Shown one piece after another: positions 16,409 to 24,418 of a DNA stretch of 64,000 nucleotides; position 1 is the first letter of the stretch; each line of letters opens with the position of its first letter. Below the pieces are notes generated by a model. It saw only the letters and a list, made by a program, of their open reading frames with translations, did not search any database and was not told the origin of the DNA. This DNA is from Stenotrophomonas oahuensis. GTDB taxonomy: Bacteria; Pseudomonadota; Gammaproteobacteria; Xanthomonadales; Xanthomonadaceae. A program made the position numbers and the translations under genes. The stretch is taken from NCBI RefSeq assembly GCF_031834595.1, contig NZ_CP115541.1, forward strand, positions 62,001 through 126,000, written 5' to 3'.

Positions 16409-16771
16409 TCATTCCAATGCCTGGGCCAGATAGCAGGACAGCGTGTCCGCATCGACCGGCTTGGCCAGGAACGCCAGCGCCCCACGCGCCATCACCCGCT
16501 CGCGGATCGCATCGGTGGGGAACGCACTCATGAAGATCATCGGGAACGTGCAACCACGCGCCAGCAGCTCCTGCTGCAGCACATCGCCATTCATCTGCGG
16601 CATCTGGATGTCGGTCAGCAGGCAGTCGGGGGGATCCTGCAAGGCCGCCAGAAACGCACTGGCAGAGGCGAAGGTACGCGCCTCATAGCCCAGCGAGCGC
16701 AGCAGGCTGGACAGCGACTGGCGCACGCCGTCGTCATCATCAACGATTGCAACACGGTACATCGGGTTCAT
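16409..16771 (-). CDS. Single-domain response regulator (FixJ-type receiver)
   Basis: The product is 120 residues, just a receiver domain: acidic pocket DDDD (11-14), phosphoacceptor Asp54 in LLTDIQMP, Ser in MSAFP and Lys in LAKPVD. No output domain follows. ATG 16771 has an AGGA site; an ATG three codons later is possible. It lies downstream of a FixJ-type regulator on the same strand with 100 bases between, and probably shares the kinase at 17492-18934 or acts as a phosphate sink. Confidence 0.85.
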   Translation of the reverse strand: MNPMYRVAIVDDDDGVRQSLSSLLRSLGYEARTFASASAFLAALQDPPDCLLTDIQMPQMNGDVLQQELLARGCTFPMIFMSAFPTDAIRERVMARGALAFLAKPVDADTLSCYLAQALE

Positions 16772-16844
16772 CTGCTACATCCTGGGGCCACGGGCCGGCC
16801 TCGGCCGACGCTGCCTTTATGCCCCAGGGCGGCGGGCAGCGGAA

Positions 16845-16862
16845 CCATACACAGGTTTGTAG
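16845..16862. promoter_or_regulatory. Operator-like site upstream of the receiver gene
   Basis: CCATACACAGGTTTGTAG; its reverse strand contains ACCTGTGTATG, identical to the core of the site at 16385-16400. It lies about 75 bases before ATG 16771. Confidence 0.55.
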
Positions 16863-16871
16863 CCGGGCGGT

Positions 16872-17495
16872 TCAGCGCCCCGTGACGTGCACGCCCAGGG
16901 CCTCGGCATGGCGCACCAGGTCGGCAAGCGAGCGCACGCCCATCTTGCGCATCACGTTGCCCCGATGGATCTTCACGGTGATCTCGCTCAGGTTCAGCAC
17001 CCCGGCCACCTGCTTGTTCATCAGCCCGGCCACCACGTGCGCCATCACCTCCCGCTCGCGCGGGGTCAGGGTGGCGTAGCGGCTGTCCAGGCTGTCCCGC
17101 GCCGCGCTTTCCTGGCGGCGCTGCCGATCACGCTCGATGGCCGCGCTGACCGCATCCAGCATGTCCTGGTCGCGGAAGGGCTTGGACAGGAAGTCCACCG
17201 CCCCCGCTTTCATCGCCCGCACGGTCATCGGAATGTCGCCGTGCCCGGTCATGAACACGATGGGCAGGTGAATGCCCTGTGCCGCCAGCTGGTCCTGCAG
17301 ATCCAGCCCGCTGATCCCCGGCAGGCGCACGTCCAGCACGATGCACCCGGGAAGATCCGGAAGCGCCGCCTGCAGCAGTTCGGCCGGTGAGCCCAGCACC
17401 TGCGTCTGCAGCCCGATGGAGCGCAGCAGGCTGTCCAGTGCGTCACGCACGGACGGGTCGTCGTCCACCACGACCGCGAGCGCGGGGTTGTTCAT
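16872..17495 (-). CDS. FixJ/NarL-type response regulator
   Basis: The product is 207 residues. The receiver spans 1-120 with DDD at 11-13, Asp55 in IVLDVRLPG, Thr in FMTGHGDIPM and Lys in LSKPF. A LuxR-type helix-turn-helix covers about 140-200 (LTPREREVMAHVVAG, then NKQVAGVLNLSEITVKIHRGNVMRKM). ATG 17495 overlaps the kinase stop as ATGA, so the two form a coupled pair. It is the best candidate to bind the CATACC/GTGTATG sites found before the neighbouring operons. Confidence 0.92.
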   Translation of the reverse strand: MNNPALAVVVDDDPSVRDALDSLLRSIGLQTQVLGSPAELLQAALPDLPGCIVLDVRLPGISGLDLQDQLAAQGIHLPIVFMTGHGDIPMTVRAMKAGAVDFLSKPFRDQDMLDAVSAAIERDRQRRQESAARDSLDSRYATLTPREREVMAHVVAGLMNKQVAGVLNLSEITVKIHRGNVMRKMGVRSLADLVRHAEALGVHVTGR

Positions 17496-18934
17496 GCGGC
17501 ATCTCCTGCAAGGCCGAGTACCAGCCGGAAGGTGGCTCCCTGCCCCGGCGCGCTGTGCACGGAAAGCTGGCCGCCGTGGGCTTCGGCGGTGGACCGGCAG
17601 ATCGCCAGGCCCATGCCCATGCCATGCGGCTTGGTGGTGAAGAAGGGTTTGAACAGCGTCTCCAGGTGCGCTGCGTCGATGCCCGGGCCGTTATCGCGGA
17701 TGCTGATGACCACCGCGCCCTGCTCGCCACGCTGCGCGTCCACGTGCAGCTCGCGCGCGTGCGGCTGCCCGGCCATGGCCTGGCTGGCGTTGATCATCAG
17801 GTTCACCAGCACCTGCTGCAGCTGTATGGCGTCACCGTGCACCGACGGCAGGCCGGAACCTACCTCCACGCGCAGCTGCACCGCGTCACGGTTCAGATCG
17901 TGCTGGACCAGGCGCACCGACTCATGGATCAGCGCCGGCACCGCCAGGGCTTCGCGCACCGTAGTGCTCTTGGCCAGGAACGCGCGCACGCGCTTGACGA
18001 TTTCACTGGCGCGGCGTGCTTCGGCCACGCTGCGGGTGATGGCCGCATCCACTTCCTGCAGGTCGGGCTGTGCACGATGCAGCCAGCGCAGGCCGGCTTC
18101 ACCATTGGTTACCACCGCCATCAGCGGCTGGTTCACTTCGTGCGCCAGGGTGGCGGTGAGTTCGCCCAGCGTGGCCACGCGCATGGCGTGCGCCAGCTCG
18201 GATTGCGCGCGCATGGCCGCGTCCTGGGCGCGCCGGCGCTCGGTGACGTCGGTATGGGTTTCCAGCACGCCGGTGATCCGCCCACGCGAATCGCGCTGCA
18301 CCACCCAGCGGCTGTCCAGCACCCGCCACTCGCCTTCACGGGTGCGTTGCTCCAGCGTGCCTTCCCAGCTGCCCAGCGACAGCAGGGTCGATTCCACCGA
18401 CTCGCGCGCCTGCGGGTAGCGGGTGGACAGCAAGGTGTCGGCCACGCAGCCGACGGCCTGCTCGGACGACCAACCGTACACCTGCTCGGCGGTGCGGTTC
18501 CAGAAAGTGATCACACCGAAGCGGTCACGCACGAAGATCATGTCGTGCGACAGATCCAGCAGCCGCGCCTGCGCGCCCAGGCGCTGCATCGCATTCTGGT
18601 GCTGCAGCGCGAGGATGGCGGTGATGCCGATGGCGGCCAGGCTGACCACGGCACGGAAGGTCTGCGCCCCGACGTGGTTCAGCCCGTGCGAATCGACGTA
18701 GGCCAGCACGGTCAGCACAATGCCGGCCAGCGCCGTGGTCATGATGTCGCCACGCCGGCCGGTGCGTGCCACCAGCAGCACGCTCACCACGTACAGCACG
18801 GCCACCGCCCCTTCCAGGGTGGAGAGCACGTCGATCAGGAAAATGCCCAGGGTGAGCAGCGCCGCTGCCACGCGGAACGCGGTGCGGCGGGGTTTGCCAA
18901 GGGCAACGGCAATTGCGGGGGATGTGGGGAACAC
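17492..18934 (-). CDS. PAS-containing membrane sensor histidine kinase (FixL-like)
   Basis: The product is 480 residues from GTG 18934, preceded by GGAGG at 8 bases; the frame is open for another 400 bases upstream but with no such site. Several hydrophobic segments at about 20-110 are followed by a PAS/PAC unit (FVRDRFGVITFWNRTAEQVYGWS, broken by the signature TDVTERRRAQD), the H-box ATLAHEVNQPL, and the ATPase boxes NASQAM, DNGPGI, FKPFFTTKPHGMGMGL. The type is that of kinases paired with FixJ-like regulators in redox or aromatic-compound sensing. No heme-binding PAS histidine was identified. Confidence 0.9.
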   Translation of the reverse strand: MFPTSPAIAVALGKPRRTAFRVAAALLTLGIFLIDVLSTLEGAVAVLYVVSVLLVARTGRRGDIMTTALAGIVLTVLAYVDSHGLNHVGAQTFRAVVSLAAIGITAILALQHQNAMQRLGAQARLLDLSHDMIFVRDRFGVITFWNRTAEQVYGWSSEQAVGCVADTLLSTRYPQARESVESTLLSLGSWEGTLEQRTREGEWRVLDSRWVVQRDSRGRITGVLETHTDVTERRRAQDAAMRAQSELAHAMRVATLGELTATLAHEVNQPLMAVVTNGEAGLRWLHRAQPDLQEVDAAITRSVAEARRASEIVKRVRAFLAKSTTVREALAVPALIHESVRLVQHDLNRDAVQLRVEVGSGLPSVHGDAIQLQQVLVNLMINASQAMAGQPHARELHVDAQRGEQGAVVISIRDNGPGIDAAHLETLFKPFFTTKPHGMGMGLAICRSTAEAHGGQLSVHSAPGQGATFRLVLGLAGDAA

Positions 18935-19052
18935 GGTCCTTGCCTCCGGGCGGGCCAACCGCCACCCGTGCGGCAGTCGCAGGGCAGTATCCCTCGCGGG
19001 CGCGGCGGACTGATCCCTCCATCGGGTGATTCTCCGCTGCACCGGGCCGGGC

Positions 19053-19073
19053 CGATACACACTTTGGTATGAG
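19053..19073. promoter_or_regulatory. Operator-like site between the kinase gene and dps
   Basis: CGATACACACTTTGGTATGAG has the same two half-sites as 16385-16400 (GTGTATC and CATACC on the reverse strand) with four more bases between them. It is placed 106 bases before dps and about 120 bases before the kinase start, so it could serve both. Confidence 0.55.
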
Positions 19074-19178
19074 GCGGAGAAACGATGGCGCAATGTTGCG
19101 CGGGGTCGCGGCTGACTAGTCTGGCGATGTCGGCGCTGCCTGCCAGCGCTCCCTCCCCCGCTTTCCCGGAGCCTACCC

Positions 19179-19712
19179 ATGAACAGCCTCGCCAACACCC
19201 CCGATTCGCCACTTGCCCGCCAGCGCGCTGCGCTGAATACGCCCACCGACCTGGGGGCCAAGGCCACCAAGGACATCGCAGCCGCCCTGACCGTGCTGCT
19301 GGCCGACGTGTTCGCGCTGTACCTGAAGACCAAGAACTTCCATTGGCATCTGTCCGGCCCGCATTTCCGCGACTACCACCTGATGCTGGATGAACAGGGC
19401 GAGCAGATCTTCGCCACCACCGACGCCATCGCCGAACGTGCCCGCAAGGTCGGTGGCACCACGCTGCGCTCGATCGGCCAGATCCACCGCATCCAGCGCC
19501 TGCTGGACAACGATGCGGACTACGTGACCGCTGAGGACATGCTGGCCGAACTGGCCGACGACAACCGCCGCCTGACCGGCTTCCTGCGCGGCACCCACGG
19601 CGTGTGCAGCGAATACAACGACGTGGCCACCGCCAGCCTGATCGAGAACTGGATCGACGAAGCCGAGCGTCGCAGCTGGTTCCTGTTTGAAACCACCCGC
19701 AGCCGTCGCTGA
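19179..19712 (+). CDS. dps: Dps family DNA-protection/ferritin-like protein
   Basis: The product is 177 residues. The ferroxidase motif of Dps is complete: KNFHWHLSGPHF (His about 55-57), YHLMLDEQGEQI (Asp and Glu) and DAIAERARKVGG. The 30 N-terminal residues hold two Arg and two Lys that may contact DNA. It forms dodecamers that oxidise and store iron and shield DNA from peroxide. It heads a run of oxidative-stress genes on the plus strand and is preceded by a palindromic site shared with the neighbouring two-component cluster. Confidence 0.93.
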   Translation: MNSLANTPDSPLARQRAALNTPTDLGAKATKDIAAALTVLLADVFALYLKTKNFHWHLSGPHFRDYHLMLDEQGEQIFATTDAIAERARKVGGTTLRSIGQIHRIQRLLDNDADYVTAEDMLAELADDNRRLTGFLRGTHGVCSEYNDVATASLIENWIDEAERRSWFLFETTRSRR

Positions 19713-19743
19713 TTTCTCACCTCCTCCCCCACGGAGCTGTGCC

Positions 19744-20340
19744 ATGAGTGCCACCCGTCTTCCCGTTCCGCCCGGCAGTGCAGCGCCCGCGTTCTCGCTG
19801 CCGGCCACGGCCGACCAGCGCCTGAGCCTGATGGAACTGCGCGGTCATCCGGTGATCCTGTCGTTTTATCCTGCCGACTGGAGCCCGGTGTGTGGCGACC
19901 AGCTCGCGCTGTACAACCAGCTGCTGCCCGAGTTCCGCCGCTACGGCGCGCAGCTGGTCGGCATTTCGGTGGATGGGGTGTGGTGCCATGCGGCGTTTGC
20001 CGAGACGCGGCATCTGCATTTTCCACTGCTGGCCGATTTCCAGCCCAAGGGCGAAGTGGCGCGCCGCTATGGCGTGTATCGCGAGCAGGACGGCGTGTGT
20101 GAGCGTGCGCTGTTCGTGATTGATGCGGAGGGCATTGTGCGCTGGAGCTATGTGTCGCCGCTGGGGATCAATCCTGGGGCGGACGGGATTCTCGAAGCGC
20201 TGGAGGCGCTGCGTGGCAACGTGCACACCGATGCGATCGATCCTGCTGTTGTAGAGCGGGGCTCTGCCCCGCTGACGCGCACGGATACCCTCAGCGGGGC
20301 AGAGCCCCGCTCTACAAATGCCACCGAAGCCCTCTCATGA
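19744..20340 (+). CDS. AhpC/TSA-family peroxiredoxin with REPIN-encoded tail
   Basis: The product is 198 residues from ATG 19744. The thioredoxin-fold active site is SPVCGDQ (peroxidatic Cys50); Cys81 (GVWCHAAF) or the Cys of GVCERA might resolve. GISVDGVWCHAAFAET and HFPLLADFQPKGEVARRYGVYRE are typical of the family. From residue 170 to 191 the protein is encoded by an inverted REP pair, and the last few codons lead to a stop that overlaps the next start (ATGA). It lies 31 bases after dps and is likely cotranscribed with it. It reduces hydroperoxides in the cytoplasm; the reductant is unknown. Confidence 0.88.
   Translation: MSATRLPVPPGSAAPAFSLPATADQRLSLMELRGHPVILSFYPADWSPVCGDQLALYNQLLPEFRRYGAQLVGISVDGVWCHAAFAETRHLHFPLLADFQPKGEVARRYGVYREQDGVCERALFVIDAEGIVRWSYVSPLGINPGADGILEALEALRGNVHTDAIDPAVVERGSAPLTRTDTLSGAEPRSTNATEALS
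20251..20315. repeat. REPIN within the peroxiredoxin coding sequence
   Basis: Two perfect 25-base inverted copies (20251-20275 and 20291-20315), each beginning with GTAG at the outside, are separated by 15 bases. The stem is AGCGGGGCTCTGCCCCGCT. The element is translated as VVERGSAPL and SGAEPRSTN. Confidence 0.9.
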
Positions 20341-20855
20341 GCCGCCTGCTCGTTCCCGTCAGCAGCTTCGACCACATCCAGGGCCCGGAAGATGCGGCCA
20401 TCACCCTGGTGGAGTACGGCGACTATGAATGCCCGTACTGCGGCGAAGCCTACCCGGTGATCAAGGAAGTGCAGCGCATGCTCGGCAACCGCATGCGCTT
20501 CGTGTTCCGCAACTTCCCGATCAGCGAAATTCATCCCAACGCATTGCCAGCGGCGCGCTTCGCCGAGGCCGCGGCGATCGCCGGCCGCTTCTGGGAAGCA
20601 CACGACCTGCTCTACCAGAACCAGCAGGCGCTGGAGACCGGTGACCTGCTGCGTTACGCAGCACAACTGAAGGTGGATCACACCCTGCTGCAGGCAGCGG
20701 CCGAGGGCAACTTCGATCCGCGTATCGAGCGCGACTTCATGGGCGGGGTCCGCAGCGGCGTGAACGGCACCCCTTCGCTGTTCATCAACGGCCGGCGCTA
20801 TGACGGTCCGCGCGACGTGGAAAGCCTGATCGATGCCCTGGGCGTGGTGGCGTGA
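20337..20855 (+). CDS. DsbA-family thiol oxidoreductase, cytoplasmic type
   Basis: The product is 172 residues with active site CPYC (Cys32/Cys35) in GDYECPYCGEAYP, helical insert, and cis-Pro loop NGTPSLFING. There is no signal peptide, so unlike DsbA it probably works in the cytoplasm, as do FrnE-like or 2-hydroxychromene-isomerase relatives. The start overlaps the peroxiredoxin stop and the stop overlaps the bicupin start (TGATG), so the three are coupled. A role as reductant for the peroxiredoxin is plausible from this arrangement but not shown. Confidence 0.88.
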   Translation: MSRLLVPVSSFDHIQGPEDAAITLVEYGDYECPYCGEAYPVIKEVQRMLGNRMRFVFRNFPISEIHPNALPAARFAEAAAIAGRFWEAHDLLYQNQQALETGDLLRYAAQLKVDHTLLQAAAEGNFDPRIERDFMGGVRSGVNGTPSLFINGRRYDGPRDVESLIDALGVVA

Positions 20856-21892
20856 TGAACGCCGCCTCCCGCCATGTGCGCTCCCTATGGAGTGCGACGC
20901 CGGTACATGACGATGCGCTGGGCACCATCCGCCGGCTCACCGCTGATGAACTGCCATTGCTGGAGCGGTTGTCGATCAAACGCCTGCTGCTGGCACCCGG
21001 CAGAATCCGCGAGCCGCACTGGCACGCCAACGCCAATGAACTGGGCTACGTGCTGGCCGGCAGCGTGTTGATCACGATTGTGGACAACGCAGATGCAATC
21101 AGCACGGTAGGGGTGACTGCCGGGCAGATGTTCCACATCAACAGCGGTGCCTTGCATGCCATCGAGAACGTGGGTGATGGTGAGGCGGAACTGATCATCG
21201 TGTTCAGCCATGAACGCCCGCAGGACTTCTCGCTGCATGCGGCGTTCGGGGCGATGTCGAACGCGGTGCTGGGCAACACCTACGATCTGGCCTCGGACGC
21301 CTTCGCCCACCTCACGCGCGACACCACGTCACCGTATCTGGTGCAGCGCACGGGGCCGGCCGTGGTGCCGGACGGTGCCGACCGCGCCGACCCGCATCGC
21401 TTCGACATCGAAGCGCAATCGCCGCCGGTCGACTTCGCCTATGGCCAGGCGCGGGTATCGCGTACCCAGTTCTGGCCGGCGCTGCGTAATCTGTCCATGT
21501 ATTCGCTGCGGATTGCCGACGACGGCATGCGCGAGCCGCACTGGCACCCGGACACCGCTGAACTGGGCTATGTGCATCGTGGGCATGCGCGGATGAGCAT
21601 TCTGGATCCGGACGGTTCGGTGGATACCTATCTGCTGCAGCCCGGGGATGTGTATTTCATACCGCGCGCGTATCCGCACCAGATCGAAGCGCTGGGCGAG
21701 GACATTCATTTCCTGGTGTTCTTTGATCAGCCCACGCCGGGTGACGTGGGTTACCGGCTGGCTGCGTCGGCGTTTGCGCCGGGGGTGCTGGCGGCTACGT
21801 TCGGGGTGGAGGCAGCGGACCTTCCGACGTTTCCGAAGGTGGTGGAGGATCCGTTGATTGTGAAGCGAAGAAATCCTGTGGACGCCGCGTAG
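20855..21892 (+). CDS. Bicupin, oxalate decarboxylase-like
   Basis: The product is 345 residues with two cupin domains. Each has the metal-site motif: PHWHANANELGYVLAG (about 50-66) and PHWHPDTAELGYVHRG (about 230-246), with later His in NSGALHAIEN and RAYPHQIEAL. This is the fold of oxalate decarboxylases, which split oxalate to formate and CO2 using Mn; the lid that decides decarboxylase or oxidase was not verified. It is the last gene of the dps-peroxiredoxin-DsbA run. The stop TAG is the GTAG of a REPIN, so the native end may have been different. Confidence 0.85.
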   Translation: MNAASRHVRSLWSATPVHDDALGTIRRLTADELPLLERLSIKRLLLAPGRIREPHWHANANELGYVLAGSVLITIVDNADAISTVGVTAGQMFHINSGALHAIENVGDGEAELIIVFSHERPQDFSLHAAFGAMSNAVLGNTYDLASDAFAHLTRDTTSPYLVQRTGPAVVPDGADRADPHRFDIEAQSPPVDFAYGQARVSRTQFWPALRNLSMYSLRIADDGMREPHWHPDTAELGYVHRGHARMSILDPDGSVDTYLLQPGDVYFIPRAYPHQIEALGEDIHFLVFFDQPTPGDVGYRLAASAFAPGVLAATFGVEAADLPTFPKVVEDPLIVKRRNPVDAA

Positions 21893-22760
21893 GGACACGC
21901 CATGCGTGTCCATGTGAACCCAACATCGCGCGGACACGCATGGCGTGTCCATACACCCGCGCCTTACGCCACTGCAACGGACTCATACCGGTCTCCACCC
22001 GGAACATGTAATTGAACGCCGACGCCGACGCATACCCCAGCTCGTGCGCAATCACCGTCGGCGAGCGCCCCTGCGCCAGCCACTCGATCGCCCGCAGCAA
22101 CCGCAACCGCGTCCGCCACGCACGCAGGTTCATGCCGGTCTCGCGTTCGAACTGGCGCGCCAGCGTGCGCGCCGAGGCCCCCAGCTGCCGCGCCCAGTCG
22201 TCCACCCCACGCGCATCCGCCGGCTGGTCGTACAGCGCCTGACACCAGCGCTGCAGGCGCGCGTCCTGCGGCCAGGGCAGATGCCGGGTGTGCTGCGGCT
22301 GCCGGCGCAGCTGCGCGATCACCAGCGTGCACAACTGCAGGTAATAGGCGACATCGTGGTCCGGCTGCACCTGGCCCAGCTCCACGATCAACTCGCGCAG
22401 CAGCGGCGACACCTCCAGCACCACGCATTCGGTCGGCATGCCCGGTGCCGCTTCGTCACCGATGTACAGATTGCGGAACGCCGCCGCCCCCAGGGCACCG
22501 GTGTGGTGCACGGTGCCGGTGGGCACCCATAGCGCCTGCTGCGGCGAGATCACATGGCGGGCGTGCGCGGCCGTAACCTGCAACACGCCTTCGGTCGCGA
22601 ACACCAGCTGGTTCCAGGCATGCACATGCGGGGGAAAGCGCTCCCCGGCCGCCAGTTCCTGGCTGCGCGCCACCACCGGCCACGACAGCGCCTCCTGAGC
22701 GGGAACAGGTACCTCCCGCCAGGTAGGGGAATGGGCGGCGGCGTGGCGACTGATCGACAT
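21795..22760 (-). CDS. AraC-family regulator with cupin sensor and REPIN-encoded tail
   Basis: The product is 321 residues. An N-terminal cupin (PHVHAWNQLVFATEGVL, then HHTGALG) is followed by two helix-turn-helix units (about 190-265; second one STVIAHELGYASASAFNYMFRVETG in the usual place). AraC proteins normally end shortly after the PLQWRKAR block. Here the frame runs on through an inverted REP pair (residues 269-291) and 30 more codons antisense to the bicupin gene, overlapping it by 98 bases. It is divergent from the MFS transporter gene, its probable target. Confidence 0.85.
   Translation of the reverse strand: MSISRHAAAHSPTWREVPVPAQEALSWPVVARSQELAAGERFPPHVHAWNQLVFATEGVLQVTAAHARHVISPQQALWVPTGTVHHTGALGAAAFRNLYIGDEAAPGMPTECVVLEVSPLLRELIVELGQVQPDHDVAYYLQLCTLVIAQLRRQPQHTRHLPWPQDARLQRWCQALYDQPADARGVDDWARQLGASARTLARQFERETGMNLRAWRTRLRLLRAIEWLAQGRSPTVIAHELGYASASAFNYMFRVETGMSPLQWRKARVYGHAMRVRAMLGSHGHAWRVPTRRPQDFFASQSTDPPPPSETSEGPLPPPRT
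21889..21955. repeat. REPIN between the bicupin and AraC genes
   Basis: Inverted copies (21889-21914 and about 21931-21955) of the GTAGGGACACGCCATGCGTG type. The same unit occurs singly at 38893-38916. It provides the bicupin stop codon and is translated in the AraC frame (ARVYGHAMRVRA and GHAWRVPT). Confidence 0.88.
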
Positions 22761-22821
22761 GATAGGTCATTCTATCGAAAGACAGCCGACCCGACCTGCC
22801 CGAGCATGGCCGGACCCTTCC

Positions 22822-24012
22822 ATGGAACCGACCATGTCCGCTCCCCCCGCCCTGCGCCCCTGGCAGGTGATCTGCGCCGGCATCAGCGCGCTGGTGCTCA
22901 GCGTGGGCATTGCCCGCTTTGCCTACACGCCGCTGCTGCCGTTGATGCGGGTGGATGCCGGGCTGAGCCCGGCGATGGGCGGCTGGTTGGCCACCTTCAA
23001 CTACGTGGGCTACCTGCTGGGGGCCCTGCTGGTGGCCCGGGTGGGCGACATGCAGTTGAAGTTCCGCTTCTACCGGGTCGGCCTGCTGCTTGCGGTGGCC
23101 AGCACCGCGCTGATGGCAGTGACCACGACGCCCGCAGTGTGGAGCGCGCTGCGCCTGGTGGCCGGGCTGTCCAGCACCGCCGGCCTGCTGCTGGCCTCGG
23201 GGCTGGTGCTGAACTGGCTGCTGGCGCACGGGCACCGGCCACGGCTGGGCCTGCACTTCGCCGGGCTGGGGCTGGGCATCGTGGTGTCGGGTGTGGCGAC
23301 CGGGCTGCTGGCCGGGCATGCCACCTCCAGCGCGCAATGGGGCTGGCTGGGCGCGGTGGGCGCGCTGTTCCTGATTCCGGCGTGGGCGTGGATGCCCGCA
23401 CCTGCACCCGCTTCGTCCTCCCAGGCGGCCACCGCCCCTGCCCCACCCAGCCGGCGCTGGCGGCAGCTGCTGATTGCCGCGTACTTCTGCGCCGGTATCG
23501 GGTTCGTGGTCAGCGCCACCTTCATCGTGGCGATTCTGGAGCAGACCCCGGCCTTCCGCGGGCACGGCAGCGCGGTGTGGATCCTGGTCGGGCTGGCAGC
23601 GGTGCCGTCGACGTTCGCCTGGGACCGGGTGGCGTCGGCGATGGGCCTGATTCGTGCCCTGATGCTGGCCTTTGCCCTGCAGGCGGCGTCGTTCGTGCTG
23701 CCGCTGCTGGACGACGGGCTGTGGGCCGGGCTGGGCAGCGCCCTGCTGTTCGGGCTGACCTTCGCCGGCATCGTCAGTCTCACCCTCACCGTGATCGGCC
23801 GGCATTACCCGCAGAATCCCGCCAAGGCGATGGCAACGCTCACCCTGAGCTACGGCGTGGCGCAGATCCTGGCCCCGGCGATTGCCGGCACCCTGGCACG
23901 CAGCAGCGGTTCATACCAGGCGTCGCTGCTGCTGGCAGCGATTGCGATGACGGTGGGCATCTTCCTGCTGGCGGTGATGCCGGACGATGCGCGTGACCAT
24001 GCTTCGCACTGA
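22822..24012 (+). CDS. MFS transporter, YbfB/YjiJ type
   Basis: The product is 396 residues from ATG 22822; ATG 22834 is equally possible. Twelve hydrophobic segments are spread along the chain; near the start GIARFAYTPLLPLM matches the signature of the YbfB/YjiJ group, and RVGDMQLKFRFYR sits in the first cytoplasmic loop. A Pro/Ala-rich central loop divides the halves. The substrate is unknown. It is divergently arranged with the AraC regulator, with about 60 bases between, which suggests inducible control by that protein. Confidence 0.85.
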   Translation: MEPTMSAPPALRPWQVICAGISALVLSVGIARFAYTPLLPLMRVDAGLSPAMGGWLATFNYVGYLLGALLVARVGDMQLKFRFYRVGLLLAVASTALMAVTTTPAVWSALRLVAGLSSTAGLLLASGLVLNWLLAHGHRPRLGLHFAGLGLGIVVSGVATGLLAGHATSSAQWGWLGAVGALFLIPAWAWMPAPAPASSSQAATAPAPPSRRWRQLLIAAYFCAGIGFVVSATFIVAILEQTPAFRGHGSAVWILVGLAAVPSTFAWDRVASAMGLIRALMLAFALQAASFVLPLLDDGLWAGLGSALLFGLTFAGIVSLTLTVIGRHYPQNPAKAMATLTLSYGVAQILAPAIAGTLARSSGSYQASLLLAAIAMTVGIFLLAVMPDDARDHASH

Positions 24013-24129
24013 CTACGCACGCGGCGTTCAATGAATAGCGGTTCATGCGTGCGCCCGACGAACGATCAAACACTTACCCGCGTTCGCACCGTGCCCAGCC
24101 ATCAATGTGAAATTTTTTTTGCGAAATGC

Positions 24130-24158
24130 TTGCCCAAATCCGCAGACCTCCGTATAGT
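24130..24158 (+). promoter_or_regulatory. Sigma-70-type promoter of tRNA-Phe
   Basis: TTGCCC (24130-24135) and TATAGT (24153-24158) are 17 bases apart, 35 bases before the tRNA, and preceded by an AT-rich stretch with eight T residues that could act as an UP element. Confidence 0.75.
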
Positions 24159-24193
24159 TCGCCTCCTCGCCAGCGGCAACGCAGCGATGAAGT

Positions 24194-24269
24194 GGCCGAG
24201 TAGCTCAGTTGGTAGAGCAGGGGATTGAAAATCCCCGTGTCGGCGGTTCGATTCCGTCCTCGGCCACCA
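24194..24269 (+). tRNA. tRNA-Phe, anticodon GAA
   Basis: A 76-base cloverleaf: acceptor GGCCGAG/CTCGGCC, D-arm AGCTCAGTTGGTAGAGC, anticodon stem GGGGA/TCCCC with loop TTGAAAA (GAA), T-loop TTCGATT, and encoded CCA. Confidence 0.96.
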
Positions 24270-24278
24270 TAATTTTGA

Positions 24279-24306
24279 AGGGCTCGCAGAAATGCGAGCC
24301 CTTTTT
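24279..24306 (+). terminator. Rho-independent terminator after tRNA-Phe
   Basis: AGGGCTCGCA and TGCGAGCCCT form a 10-bp stem with a GAAA loop, followed by TTTTT. Confidence 0.9.
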
Positions 24307-24349
24307 CGTTTTCAGATGAGTTCGCGCTCGATCTGGTACGGAAGATTTC

Positions 24350-24418
24350 GTAGAGCCGGGCTTGCCCGGCTGCTTTTCATCGAGAGAGCCAAGAGCAGCC
24401 GGGCAAGCCCGGCTCTAC
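24350..24418. repeat. SMAG REPIN
   Basis: Inverted copies of the 24-base SMAG element (24350-24373 and 24395-24418) enclose 21 bases. The right-hand GTAG gives the stop codon of the ADP-ribosylglycohydrolase gene. Confidence 0.9.

Noticed and set aside
17387..19072. 561-codon plus-strand frame
   Set aside because: Antisense to the histidine kinase gene with intact H, N and G boxes.
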